DNA of 64,000 nt from Streptomyces nitrosporeus (GCF_008704555.1 NZ_CP023702.1:6238001-6302000), one strand, 5' to 3'; positions 16,872 to 26,029 are shown, numbered from the stretch's first letter. Notes: generated by a model not told the origin, from the letters alone. Numbers and translations are program-made.

Positions 16872-18317
16872 ATGACGACCACCGTCCCGCGGGTGACGCG
16901 GCCGATCCCCAGCCCCTCGACCGAGGTCCGCCCCGCGGCCCGGGGCGAGGCGGTCCCGGCCACCCACACCCAGACCGAACGCCTGGTCCGGGGCCGGCAC
17001 GTGCACCAGGTGAACAACAACATCGCGCTCGGCCTGCGATTCGACGGCCGGCTCGACGTCCCCCTGCTGGAACGCAGCCTCCACCTCCTGGCCGAACGCC
17101 ACGAGACACTGCGCACGGTCTTCCCCGAGGTGGACGAGGAGGCCGGCGAGGAGCAGGTGATGCTGCTGCTGCCGGCGCGGCAGCGGGACCTGCCGGTCAT
17201 CGAGGCCCCGGACGTCCCGGAGGAGGACCGGCTGAGCGCGGTGCTCGCCCTGCTGGCCGAGCACTCCAACCAGCCCTTCGACCTGGCCGCGGGGCCGCTC
17301 TTCCGCCCGGTGCTGGGCAGGGTCCACGAGGAGCTGCACGTCCTCTCCCTGACCACCGACCACATCGTCTTCGACGCCTGGTCGGCCCGCATCATGATCA
17401 ACGACCTGCTGAACCTGTACGCGGCCGCGCTGGGCGACGACGTCCCCGCCCTGCCCGAACTGCCCGTACAGTTCCCCGACTTCGCGCTCTGGCAGCACGG
17501 CCACCTCACGGGCACGCAGCTGGACCGCCAGCTCGGGTACTGGCGCAAGCAGCTGGACGGCATCACCCCCATCCCCGCCTCGGGACTCACCGATCCCGAC
17601 GCCCCGGCCGGTGCCGATCCGGGCGTCAGCAGGACGACGGAGACACTGGGAAGCGAACTCGGCACCGCGATCGAGGAGTTCGCCCGGCAGGAGAGGACGA
17701 CGGAGGCCGTCGTGGTGTCCGCGGCCCTCAAGGCCGCCATGTGGGACCTGCGCAGGCACGGCCTCGACGACACCGAGGCCGGTGACGTGGCCACCTTCGG
17801 CTCGCTCGCCAACCGCACCCGCCCGGAGATCGAGCACATGGTCGGTTACGTCGCCACCCCGGCCACCTTCCGCACCCGCTTCACCGCCCGGACCTCCTTC
17901 CGGCACCTGGTGCACCTGGAGTCGCAGACCCTGTTCAACGCCATGCGCCACCAGCGGATCCCGTTCTCGCTGATCACCCGGGAGCTGGCGCCCGAGCAGT
18001 ACGGAGTGCGCTTCGAGGAGGCCGGCAAGGTCCCGGTCTACCTCAACTTCGACATGGACATGGTCGAGGACGAGCGGGAGCCGCTGCTCAGCCCCACCGG
18101 CCTGGAGGTACGGCCCGTCGGCATCCCGATGCCCGAGGTGCCCCGCGGCGGCCTGCGCATCATCGGCTACCGGCGCCGCGAGGGCACCGCACTCGAACTG
18201 CGCTACCGCCACGACCTGTACGGCCGTGACTGGGCCACCCGATTCCTCCGCTCGGTCCGCACCTTCCTGGAGCGCGGCGTGGCGGAGGCCGACCTCACCC
18301 TCGAGGAGCTCGCGTGA
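16872..18317 (+). CDS. Free-standing NRPS condensation domain
   Basis: 481 aa, one condensation domain with nothing fused. Core motifs seen: RHETLRTVF (C2) and the active-site region TTDHIVFDAWS (161-171), where the canonical HHxxxDG reads DHxxxDA. The second, catalytic His164 and structural Asp168 are kept. It would transfer an acyl group from the ACP to a free amine or hydroxyl acceptor. It starts the tightly coupled second half of the operon (GTGA overlap with the HAD gene). Confidence 0.85.
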   Translation: MTTTVPRVTRPIPSPSTEVRPAARGEAVPATHTQTERLVRGRHVHQVNNNIALGLRFDGRLDVPLLERSLHLLAERHETLRTVFPEVDEEAGEEQVMLLLPARQRDLPVIEAPDVPEEDRLSAVLALLAEHSNQPFDLAAGPLFRPVLGRVHEELHVLSLTTDHIVFDAWSARIMINDLLNLYAAALGDDVPALPELPVQFPDFALWQHGHLTGTQLDRQLGYWRKQLDGITPIPASGLTDPDAPAGADPGVSRTTETLGSELGTAIEEFARQERTTEAVVVSAALKAAMWDLRRHGLDDTEAGDVATFGSLANRTRPEIEHMVGYVATPATFRTRFTARTSFRHLVHLESQTLFNAMRHQRIPFSLITRELAPEQYGVRFEEAGKVPVYLNFDMDMVEDEREPLLSPTGLEVRPVGIPMPEVPRGGLRIIGYRRREGTALELRYRHDLYGRDWATRFLRSVRTFLERGVAEADLTLEELA

Positions 18318-19141
18318 CCACGCCCCCCGCCCTTCCCCGTCTGCTGGCCGTGGACCTGGACGGCACCCTGCTGCGATCGGACTTCTCCGTCTCCCCGCGC
18401 ACCCGGCGGGCGGTCGCGGCGGCTCAGGCCGACGGCATCGAGACGGTCTTCGTGACCGTCCGCCACGCGGCCGCCATCGAGTACATCGTCGAGGCCCTCG
18501 GGCTGTCCGGCGAAGCCGTCTGCTGCGGTGGCGCCGGGCTCTGGCGGATCCCGTCGATGGAACTGACCGAGGCGTACCTGATCGACACCGAGACGGCACG
18601 TGAGACGGCGGCCCGGGTCAAGCGGGCACTGCCCGACGCCAGGATCGGCTGGATGCTCCCCGACCGCCGGGTCGGCTACGCACCGGACTACCCCGAACCG
18701 CTGCTGATCGGCGAATCCTTCCGCCAGGACCCGGCCGCTCTCGACACGCCCGTCCTGAAGCTCTTCGCCGTGTCACCCCGGCTGCGCGAGATCACCACCG
18801 GCGAGGTCGAGGGCTTCCTCGGCGGGCTGGTGGACGTCTCCCACCACAACAGCGGGGTCATCGACCTGGTCGTCCCCGGCGTGAGCAAGATCGTCGCCCT
18901 GGAGAAACTCTGCGCCGCACGCGGCGTCACCCCCGCCGAGGTGATCGCCTTCGGCGACGCCCGGACGGACCTGGAGATGATCCGCTGGGCAGGCCGGGGG
19001 GTGTTCATGGGCAACGCCGAGCCCGCCCTGCACGCCGAGGCCGACCTGATCGCCCCCTCCAACGACGAGGACGGGGTCGCGGCCGTCCTGGAACGCCTGC
19101 TGGCCGACCCGTCCACTGTTCCCGTGAAGGTGTCCCGATGA
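18314..19141 (+). CDS. Cof-type HAD-IIB phosphatase
   Basis: 275 aa. Motif I is DLDGTLL with Asp14 and Asp16, the motif II-like segment is FVTVRH, there is a Lys in the C2 cap region, and motif III/IV is FGDARTDLEM. These are Mg-dependent phosphatases of sugar phosphates and similar metabolites. The start overlaps the condensation gene, the stop overlaps the dehydrogenase gene. Together with the aldolase it hints at a phosphorylated biosynthetic intermediate. Confidence 0.88.
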   Translation: MTTPPALPRLLAVDLDGTLLRSDFSVSPRTRRAVAAAQADGIETVFVTVRHAAAIEYIVEALGLSGEAVCCGGAGLWRIPSMELTEAYLIDTETARETAARVKRALPDARIGWMLPDRRVGYAPDYPEPLLIGESFRQDPAALDTPVLKLFAVSPRLREITTGEVEGFLGGLVDVSHHNSGVIDLVVPGVSKIVALEKLCAARGVTPAEVIAFGDARTDLEMIRWAGRGVFMGNAEPALHAEADLIAPSNDEDGVAAVLERLLADPSTVPVKVSR

Positions 19142-20277
19142 AGGTCCAGCGCATACTGCCCACCGAGGAAGCGGGCGACCTGCTCGGCCTCACCCGTGAG
19201 ATCTGCGCCGGCGAACTCGCCCCCCGGGTGGCCGAGTACGAGGCCAACCACGAGTTCCCCAGGGAGACCGTACGCACCCTCGGCAAGGCCGGGCTGCTCA
19301 GCCTTCCCTACCCGCAGGAGTACGGCGGCGGAGGGCAGCCCTACGAGGTGTACCTCCAGGCGCTGGAGGAGATCGCCTACCACTGGCTGGCGGTCGCCGA
19401 ATCCGTCAACGTCCACAACCTGTCGTGCTACGGCACCGCGACGTACGGCACCCCGGCCCAGCGCGCGGAGCTGCTGCCCGCCATGCTGGGCGGCGACCAG
19501 CTCGGCGCCTACTGCCTGTCCGAGCCCGAGGCCGGATCGGACGCGGCCTCGCTCACCACCCGTGCCGAGAAGGGGGAGGGGACCTACCGGATCTCCGGTA
19601 CCAAGTCCTGGGTCACCCACGCCGGACACGCGGACTACTACAACGTGTTCAGCCGTACCGGCGGGCCCGGCGCGCGCGGGCTCTCCTGCCTGGTGGTACC
19701 CGCGGGCACACCGGGCATGGAGGTGCACGCCCGGGAGCGGAAACTGGGGGTCTGGTCCTCTCCCACCGCGCAGATCGGCTTCGACAACGCCGAGGTGTCC
19801 GCCGACCGGCTGATCGGCCGCCCCGGCAAGGGCTTCCTGATGGCCATGGGGGCCCTGGACTGCGGGCGGCTCGGAATCGCGGCCTGCGCGGTGGGCCTGG
19901 CCCAGGCCGCCGCGGACTACGCGATCGGCTACGCCAGGGAACGGCAGCAGTTCGGGCAGCGGATCATCTCCTTCCAGGGCGTCGGCTTCATGCTGGCCGA
20001 CATGGCCACCCAGATCGCGGCCGCCCGGGCGCTCACCCTCTCCGCCGCCAGGCTCAAGGACGCCGGGCTGCCGTTCTCCCTGGAGGCGGCCAAGGCCAAG
20101 CTGTTCGCCACCGACATGGCCATGAAGGTCACCACGGACGCGGTGCAGGTGCTCGGAGGGGCGGGCTACGTCGCCGACCATCCGGTCGAACGCTGGATGC
20201 GTGAGGCCAAGCTGTTGCAGATCGTCGAGGGCACCAACCAGATCCAGCGCCTGGTCATCTCACAGGGCCTGGACTGA
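19138..20277 (+). CDS. Acyl-CoA dehydrogenase family flavoprotein (probable acyl-ACP oxidase)
   Basis: 379 aa, full length for the family: N-terminal helical domain, FAD-binding YCLSEPEAGSDAAS near residue 123, and a C-terminal domain with the catalytic Glu in VEGTNQIQ. In pyrrole and related pathways such enzymes oxidise aminoacyl thioesters on carrier proteins. The pairing with a lone adenylation enzyme and ACP recalls that scheme, but the substrate is not known. Last gene of the operon, followed 7 bp later by a strong terminator. Confidence 0.9.
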   Translation: MKVQRILPTEEAGDLLGLTREICAGELAPRVAEYEANHEFPRETVRTLGKAGLLSLPYPQEYGGGGQPYEVYLQALEEIAYHWLAVAESVNVHNLSCYGTATYGTPAQRAELLPAMLGGDQLGAYCLSEPEAGSDAASLTTRAEKGEGTYRISGTKSWVTHAGHADYYNVFSRTGGPGARGLSCLVVPAGTPGMEVHARERKLGVWSSPTAQIGFDNAEVSADRLIGRPGKGFLMAMGALDCGRLGIAACAVGLAQAAADYAIGYARERQQFGQRIISFQGVGFMLADMATQIAAARALTLSAARLKDAGLPFSLEAAKAKLFATDMAMKVTTDAVQVLGGAGYVADHPVERWMREAKLLQIVEGTNQIQRLVISQGLD

Positions 20278-20284
20278 GGAAGGC

Positions 20285-20321
20285 CGGAGGGGAGGAGCCG
20301 TGCACCGGCTCCTCCCCTCCG
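20285..20321 (+). terminator. Strong terminator ending the biosynthetic operon
   Basis: A perfect 16-bp inverted repeat (20285-20300 with 20306-20321) with a 5-nt loop, starting 7 bp after the last stop codon. Confidence 0.85.
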
Positions 20322-20358
20322 CCCCGGCGCCCCGGGCCGGAGCACCCCTTCGCACGGG

Positions 20359-20412
20359 CCTGCCGGGCCTGCCGGACCTGCCGGACCTCCCGGATCTGCC
20401 GGACCTCCCGGG
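20359..20412. repeat. Six 9-bp tandem repeats
   Basis: Units of the type CCTGCCGGA with one or two substitutions each, in the noncoding gap between the biosynthetic operon and the convergent membrane-protein gene. Confidence 0.8.
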
Positions 20413-20449
20413 TCTCCGGAGCTCCCGGCGGAAGGGGGCCGGGGGGCTC

Positions 20450-21478
20450 TCAGAGCGAGGAGCCCATCGTCGTACGCCGGTCCGGCTCCGGCTTGCGCCG
20501 CATCGACAGCAGCAGGGTCAGGACCGTCCCGCCGACCGCCCAGGCGGACAGCACCAGGAGCGGGCCGGTGAGCGCGTTGCCCCGGAAGTAGGCGATCGAA
20601 CGGGCGGACCAGGTGCCCGCGCCCGGGGGCAGGGCGGGGCCGATGGCGCGCCAGAAGTCGGGGAGCATCGGCAGCGGGAAGGCGCCGCCCGCGCTCGGGT
20701 TGCCCGCGATCACGACGATCAGGACGGCCAGCCCGATCCCGACGATGCCGGTGAGCGCCTCCAGGGCGAGCGTCGTCATGCCGACGGCGAAGACGACCAG
20801 GGCGCCCAGTCCCGCCATGCCCCACACACTGCCCGGCAGCGCGCCGAGGACCGGCCCGACGACGATCGCGCCGCCGATCCCGCCGCCGATCGAGTACAGC
20901 GCCATGACGAGGGTGCGGATCAGCGCACGCTGCCGGTTGGCGGGCTTGGAACCCGCGCTGATGGCCAGGATCGAGGCGCAGAGGTAACCGCCGACGCACC
21001 AGCCGACGACCAGGTAGAACGACGAGAGCCCGTCGAAGTCGTCCTTGGACGCGGGGGCCACGTCCACGGTCCGTACCGTGCGGTGCTGGGATGCCTCCGC
21101 CTTCTTGACGATCGTGCCCAGGGAGTTCGCCAGGACGGTACCGCCGCCCGAGGCGACGAGCAGGGTGTCGGTCGTGCCCTCGGGGTCGACGACCAGGGCG
21201 CCGTCCAGTTCGCGGTCGACGACCTTGCGGTGCGCCTCGGCCGCGTCGGAGACCTCCCGGGCGTCCAGTGGGCCGCCCGGCAGACCGTCCAGCCGGGTGA
21301 CGAGCTGCCGGGACACCTGCTGGGGGGCGACGACCCCGAAGGGGACGTCCGTCGGGTCGGGCCGGTGCAGCGCCCCGACGTACGACGCGATGAACAGCAG
21401 CTGGAGTGCCAGCACCCCGATGACGAGCAGTGCGGCCCGCACGGTGACGGCGTTCTTCACTTCCCCGGCGAAAGTCAT
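20450..21478 (-). CDS. ABC-2-like/DUF3533-type integral membrane protein
   Basis: 342 aa. One N-terminal membrane helix (about 14-36) is followed by a roughly 110-residue extracytoplasmic domain, then five further helices (about 155-320) and a basic C-terminal tail. This layout matches YhgE/Pip- and ABC-2-permease-related proteins. No ATPase gene is adjacent. It may take part in export or cell envelope processes; partner and substrate are unknown. Confidence 0.75.
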   Translation of the reverse strand: MTFAGEVKNAVTVRAALLVIGVLALQLLFIASYVGALHRPDPTDVPFGVVAPQQVSRQLVTRLDGLPGGPLDAREVSDAAEAHRKVVDRELDGALVVDPEGTTDTLLVASGGGTVLANSLGTIVKKAEASQHRTVRTVDVAPASKDDFDGLSSFYLVVGWCVGGYLCASILAISAGSKPANRQRALIRTLVMALYSIGGGIGGAIVVGPVLGALPGSVWGMAGLGALVVFAVGMTTLALEALTGIVGIGLAVLIVVIAGNPSAGGAFPLPMLPDFWRAIGPALPPGAGTWSARSIAYFRGNALTGPLLVLSAWAVGGTVLTLLLSMRRKPEPDRRTTMGSSL

Positions 21479-21959
21479 GCCCCCACCGTCCGTTGGGCCC
21501 CCCGCCCGTGCAGGCGGGACTGGGCTGGATGGAGGACACGGGAGCCGGGGAGCGTGTGCCGGGAGCGGGCCGGGGCCCCTGCGCGGTGGGGATGCGCAGG
21601 GACCCCGGCGGTCAGAAGGCCCGGGCCCGGGAGGCCCACGTTCGGGAGGTCCGGGCCCGAAGGCTCCGGCTCCGAAGGCTTACGGCCCCGGTGACCTCCG
21701 CGCCGGTGGAGGCGTCGTCGTCATGGCGGGCTTGAGGAAGGGTTGGGAGGCGGCTGGGGAAAGAGGGCGGCGAAGGAGTGTCCGCCGGGGATCACGGGGC
21801 CCTTCGGGCACACGGGGGCCGGGAACACCGCTGCCGGGCACCCGCGAGGAGGGGCCCGGCAGCGGAGCGGAAGAGGGGGCGGCGGAGGAGGGGAGAGGGG
21901 CCGGCGGGGAGGGGAAGAGGGCCCGGTGGGGAGGGGGAGGGGGTCCGGCGGGGCGGGCG
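21479..21959. other. G-rich intergenic region
   Basis: About 480 bp with no credible gene. From 21871 to 21957 the plus strand is almost pure G/A with many runs of three to five G, giving several overlapping G-quadruplex possibilities just downstream of phoD. The 21600-21720 part holds short GGGCCCG-type imperfect repeats. Confidence 0.6.
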
Positions 21960-23534
21960 TCAGACCTGGACGCCGGGGACGCCGTCCTCCACGACCACGC
22001 TCGCGCGCGTGCTGACCGGCGCGTCCGGCTTCGTGACGAAGGGCAGGACGCGGAAGTCGCTCGTCCACCGTTCCCGGTCCACCGTGACACGGACGTAGCC
22101 GCGCTGGCTGTTGAAGAACTTCATGTGCGGGTTGGCCGCGAGGAACGTCCGCCCCTGGGCCGTCATGTCGGCGCCGTCGCCGCCGCTGGTGATCGAGGTG
22201 CCGACGAACTCCGAGCCCACGGTGGCCGATTCCGGGTCGGCGAAGTCGCGTTTCAGATCCCAGGCGTAGTTCTGGTGCCGGTCGCCCGTGATGACCACCA
22301 GGTTGCGCACCCCGCGGGTCCCGGCCTCGGCCAGCAGGCGGTTGCGCTCGGCGGCGTAACCGTCCCAGGGGTCCATCCAGACCGTGGTGCCCGGTCCCGG
22401 GTCGTGGTCGGTCTGGCCCATCGGGGCCTGGTTGCCGAGGATCTGCCAGCGCGCCCGGGAGCGGCTGAAGCCCTTCAGGACCCAGTCCCGCTGGCGGGCG
22501 CCGAGCAGGGTCCGGTCCGGGTCGAAGCGGTCCGCGCAGTCGGCCGACGTACCGTCACCGCAGGGCTGGTCGTCGCGGTACTGGCGGGTGTCGAGCATGG
22601 TGAAGTCGGCGAGCCGGCCGTAGGGGAGCCTGCGGTACATCTGGACGTCGGGGCCCTGCGGCAGCTGGGCGCGGCGCAGCGGCGCGTGCTCGTACAGCGC
22701 CTGGAACGCCTCGGCCCGGCGGACCAGGAAGGTCCCGGGGTCCTCGCCGTTCTCGGAGGTCTCGTCCGCCCAGTTGTTCTCCACCTCGTGGTCGTCGAAG
22801 GTCATGACCCACGGGAAGGCGGCGTGCGCCTCCCGCAGCGGGGCCTCGGACTTGTAGAGGCCGTACTGCAGGCGGTAGCGGGCCAGGTCGAGGGTCTCGG
22901 TGTGGAACTTCGGATCGGTCGTGACCCCGCGGCTGTTCGTCCTCACCCCGGACTCGTACAGGTAGTCCCCCAGGTGCACCACCAGGTCCAGGTCCTCCCG
23001 GGCCATGTGGTGGTACGCCGTGTAGAAGCCGGCCTGCCATGCCTGGCAGGAGGCGAAGGCGAACCTCAGGCCGCGCGGGGAGGCCCAGGGCTCCGGTGTG
23101 GTCCGGGTGCGCCCCACCGGGGAGACCGCGGAGCCCGCCCTGAAGCGGTACCAGTACACGCGGTCCGGGGCCAGGCCGTGGATCTCGGGATGGACGGAGT
23201 GGGCCAGCTCGGGCGTCGCCACCACGCTGCCGCGGCGGACCACCCGGCGGAACCGTTCGTCGAGCGCGACCTCGTACCCCACCCGGACCGGCCGGGCCGG
23301 CATCCCGCCGAAGCCGTCCTGCGCGAAGGGGTCGGGGGCCAGCCGCGTCCACAGCACGACGCCGTCCGCCGTCGGGTCGCCCGAGGCGACACCGAGGGTG
23401 AAGGGATCGCCCGGCAGGGCGGGCGCGGCGAACGCGGACGGCGTGTCCCACGCTCCCGTGCCGAGCATCAGTGCGGTGGCCGCGGCCCCGCCGAATCCGA
23501 ACATCTGCCGACGGGACACGGATCGTGCGACCAC
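21960..23534 (-). CDS. phoD: Alkaline phosphatase D, Tat-exported
   Basis: 524 aa. A twin-arginine signal (SVSRRQMFGFGG) is followed by an N-terminal PhoD domain and the metallophosphatase domain. Motifs seen: FASCQ, HLGDYLYE, TFDDHEVENNW, LGNQAPMG and VITGDRH, matching the Fe/Ca site of PhoD phosphodiesterases/phosphomonoesterases. The GTG start has AAGGAGG 5 nt upstream. The complement of 23630-23636 is a single GTTCACG heptamer, like a PhoP half-site, about 100 bp upstream. It releases phosphate outside the cell. Confidence 0.93.
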   Translation of the reverse strand: MVARSVSRRQMFGFGGAAATALMLGTGAWDTPSAFAAPALPGDPFTLGVASGDPTADGVVLWTRLAPDPFAQDGFGGMPARPVRVGYEVALDERFRRVVRRGSVVATPELAHSVHPEIHGLAPDRVYWYRFRAGSAVSPVGRTRTTPEPWASPRGLRFAFASCQAWQAGFYTAYHHMAREDLDLVVHLGDYLYESGVRTNSRGVTTDPKFHTETLDLARYRLQYGLYKSEAPLREAHAAFPWVMTFDDHEVENNWADETSENGEDPGTFLVRRAEAFQALYEHAPLRRAQLPQGPDVQMYRRLPYGRLADFTMLDTRQYRDDQPCGDGTSADCADRFDPDRTLLGARQRDWVLKGFSRSRARWQILGNQAPMGQTDHDPGPGTTVWMDPWDGYAAERNRLLAEAGTRGVRNLVVITGDRHQNYAWDLKRDFADPESATVGSEFVGTSITSGGDGADMTAQGRTFLAANPHMKFFNSQRGYVRVTVDRERWTSDFRVLPFVTKPDAPVSTRASVVVEDGVPGVQV

Positions 23535-23701
23535 GGGTTCCTCCTTGGTTGATCTGCGCCAACCTCAGTGACCCTGCCGGGAGTTGATGTCATGTCCGCG
23601 CGTAACGCGTGGCCGGGGACCGAGCGGTACGTGAACATGCCAAATTCTCGGGTCCCGGCGGACGGCGGCGGACCGCCGGCCGCGGCTGAGAGGATCGCCG
23701 T

Positions 23702-25180
23702 ATGACCACGACCGACTGGGACGACGCCGCCGGCTCCTTCGACGACGAACCCGACCACGGCCTCCTCGACCCCGTCGTCCGTGACGCCTGGGCCCGGCGG
23801 ATGGAGACCTGGCTGCCGTCCTCCCGCTCCGAGGTGCTCGACCTCGGCTGCGGCACCGGAAGCCTGGCGCTCCTCGCCGCCGGGCAGGGGCACCGGGTCA
23901 CCGCCGTCGACCGGTCCGGGCGGATGGCCGAGCGGGCCCGGGCCAAGCTGGCCGGGACCGGTGCCGAGGTGCTCGTCGGCGACGCCGCCCGGCCCCCCGT
24001 CGGCGGGCAGCGCTTCGACGTGGTCCTGGCCCGGCACGTGGTGTGGCTGCTCCCGGACCCCGCCGCCGCCCTCGGGCACTGGTTCTCCCTGCTGAGGCCG
24101 GGCGGCCGGCTGGTGCTCGTCGAAGGCGTGTGGGGCGGCACCGGGCTGTCCGCGGCCCGCCTCACCGCCCTGCTCACCCCGTTCACCGAGCGCATCCACC
24201 ACGAGCCGCTCTCCGGCGACAGCCGTCTCTGGGGCAAGGAGGTCGACGACGAGCGGTACGCCCTGGTCGCCCGCGCCGTGCCCGCCCACCGGCACCGGGA
24301 GGTCGTCGACGTCCACCTGATCCTGCGGCGCGGCCCCGAGGTGCTGCTGGCCCGCAGGGCGGGCACGGGATACGCGGACGGCCTGCTCCACGCGCCCTCG
24401 GGCCACGCGGAGGACGGCGAGGACGTCCGGGAGGCCATGGTCCGGGAGGCCGCCGAGGAGATCGGCGTCGTGCTCGACCCGGACGAGCTGAGGGTCGCCC
24501 TGGTCATGCAGCACCGGGGGCCCGGCGGCAACCCCCGGATGGGCTGGTTCTTCGAGGCGGAGTACGACCCGGAGCGCCCGCCCCGCAACGCCGAACCGGA
24601 GAAGTGCTCGGGCATCGGCTGGTACCGGCTGGACGCGCTGCCCGACGACATGGTCGCCTACTGCCGCGCCGGGCTCGACGGCTACCGGGCCGAGGAGCGC
24701 TTCCTGATCCACTGGCACGAGGACGGCGACACCGTCGCCCACGCCCCCGGGGGCGTGGACCGGGCCGTACCGCTGCCGGTGTCCGCCACCCCCACCGGCC
24801 GGGTACACCACATCGAGGTGTGGGTCCCCGACCTGGCGCGGGCGGAGAAGGACTGGGGCTGGCTGCTCGAAGAGCTCGGCCACATCCCGTACCAGCGCTG
24901 GGCGCACGGCCGCAGCTGGCGGCGCGGGGACGGCTACGTGGTCGTGGAGCAGTCGCCGGACGGGACCGGGGCGACGCACGACCGGCGGCGCCCCGGCGTC
25001 AACCACCTGGCGTTCCACGTCCGGGACCGGGCCGCGCTCGACGACCTGGTGGCCCGCGCCCCGGCGCACGGCTGGCGGCTGCTCTTCCCCGACCGGCACC
25101 CGTACGCCGGCGGCAGCGGGCACTACGCGGCGTACCTGGAGAACGCGGCGGGATACGAGGTGGAACTGGTCGCCCCCTGA
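23702..25180 (+). CDS. Three-domain fusion: SAM methyltransferase - NUDIX hydrolase - VOC protein
   Basis: 492 aa. Residues about 1-195 form a class I methyltransferase (motif I VLDLGCGTGS at 45-54). Residues about 200-350 form a NUDIX domain with a perfect Nudix box (234-256, G-x5-E-x7-REAAEEIG). Residues about 366-492 form a glyoxalase/VOC domain (VHHIEVWV, HLAFHVRD, a late E in GYEVEL). The reading frame is continuous and codon use is uniform, so this is a true fusion. Likely a small-molecule detoxification or tailoring enzyme; each domain's substrate is unknown. Confidence 0.88.
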   Translation: MTTTDWDDAAGSFDDEPDHGLLDPVVRDAWARRMETWLPSSRSEVLDLGCGTGSLALLAAGQGHRVTAVDRSGRMAERARAKLAGTGAEVLVGDAARPPVGGQRFDVVLARHVVWLLPDPAAALGHWFSLLRPGGRLVLVEGVWGGTGLSAARLTALLTPFTERIHHEPLSGDSRLWGKEVDDERYALVARAVPAHRHREVVDVHLILRRGPEVLLARRAGTGYADGLLHAPSGHAEDGEDVREAMVREAAEEIGVVLDPDELRVALVMQHRGPGGNPRMGWFFEAEYDPERPPRNAEPEKCSGIGWYRLDALPDDMVAYCRAGLDGYRAEERFLIHWHEDGDTVAHAPGGVDRAVPLPVSATPTGRVHHIEVWVPDLARAEKDWGWLLEELGHIPYQRWAHGRSWRRGDGYVVVEQSPDGTGATHDRRRPGVNHLAFHVRDRAALDDLVARAPAHGWRLLFPDRHPYAGGSGHYAAYLENAAGYEVELVAP

Positions 25181-25181
25181 A

Positions 25182-25222
25182 CCGCCGCGTCCCGCGGCGG
25201 GCGCGCCGCCGCGGGACGGCGG
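25182..25222. terminator. Bidirectional hairpin terminator
   Basis: A 10-bp perfect stem (25191-25200 with 25206-25215), extended by outer CCGCC/GGCGG pairing, between the convergent fusion gene and SDR gene. Confidence 0.7.
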
Positions 25223-25224
25223 GC

Positions 25225-25968
25225 TCAGCGGAGCTTGATCGCTCCGCCGTCCGCCATCAGGGTCTGGCCCGTGATGTACTGCGCGTCGTCGCTCGCGAGG
25301 AAGGCGACGACCGGCGCGACGTCCTTCATGGGGTCGCCGAAGCGGCCGAGCGGGACCTTGGCGGCGGAGAGCGCGTACTGCTCCGGATTGGCCTCGGCCC
25401 ACTGGGCGACCCCGGCGGTCTTCGCCATCGGCGACACCACGTTGACCCTGATCCGGTCGGCGGCCCACTCGTTGGCCACGACCCGGCTCAGGCCGCGGAT
25501 GGCCTCCTTGGCCGCCGCGTACGACGCCTGGTTCGGCTGGCCGTCGATGCCGGCGCCGGAAGCGAAGTTGACGACCGCGCCCCGGGTCTTCCGCAGCTCC
25601 TCGTACGCGGCCACCATGAAGTTGCGGGTGGCGAAGAGGCCCGTGTCCAGGGCGAGTTTCCAGTCGTCCTCGGTCTGCTCCACGAAGGGCCGCACCCGTG
25701 AGGCGCTCGCGTTGTTCACCAGGACGTCCAGCTTGCCGAAGCGCTCCACGGCCGTGGCGACCGCCTGCTCGGCGACCGAACGGTCCGAGACGTCGCCGCG
25801 GATGAACGCCACCGCGTCACCCAGCTCCGCGACGACCGCGTCCCCGGCCGCCTGCTGCAGGTCGATGACGACGACCCGCGCACCGCGCTCGACGAAGAGC
25901 CTGGTGACGGCCTCACCGATGCCCGAAGCGCCGCCCGTGACGACCGCAACCTTGTTTTCCAGGGTCAT
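25225..25968 (-). CDS. SDR family NAD(P)-dependent oxidoreductase
   Basis: 247 aa. Cofactor motif TGGASGIG (12-19), NNAS, catalytic Ser in NFASGAG, Tyr-x3-Lys in SYAAAKEA, and the C-terminal substrate loop ending GQTLMADGG. This is a classical FabG-like short-chain dehydrogenase; substrate unknown. Its promoter region contains the palindrome at 26030-26058, so it is probably under repressor control. Confidence 0.92.
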   Translation of the reverse strand: MTLENKVAVVTGGASGIGEAVTRLFVERGARVVVIDLQQAAGDAVVAELGDAVAFIRGDVSDRSVAEQAVATAVERFGKLDVLVNNASASRVRPFVEQTEDDWKLALDTGLFATRNFMVAAYEELRKTRGAVVNFASGAGIDGQPNQASYAAAKEAIRGLSRVVANEWAADRIRVNVVSPMAKTAGVAQWAEANPEQYALSAAKVPLGRFGDPMKDVAPVVAFLASDDAQYITGQTLMADGGAIKLR

Positions 25969-26029
25969 TGCTGCACTGTTCCTTCGCCTTGCCTGTTCCG
26001 GCGCGTACCCCCGGTATGACGCCCTTGTG

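Noticed and set aside
12198..20277. Assigning the cluster as a simple proline-to-pyrrole carrier pathway
   Set aside because: Adenylation enzyme, ACP and acyl-CoA dehydrogenase fit, but the A4 Asn and the aldolase, DapB-like, SagB-like and condensation genes do not.
20359..20412. 9-bp repeats as part of a coding sequence
   Set aside because: They lie after the terminator at 20285-20321 and no frame across them has a ribosome site or a domain.
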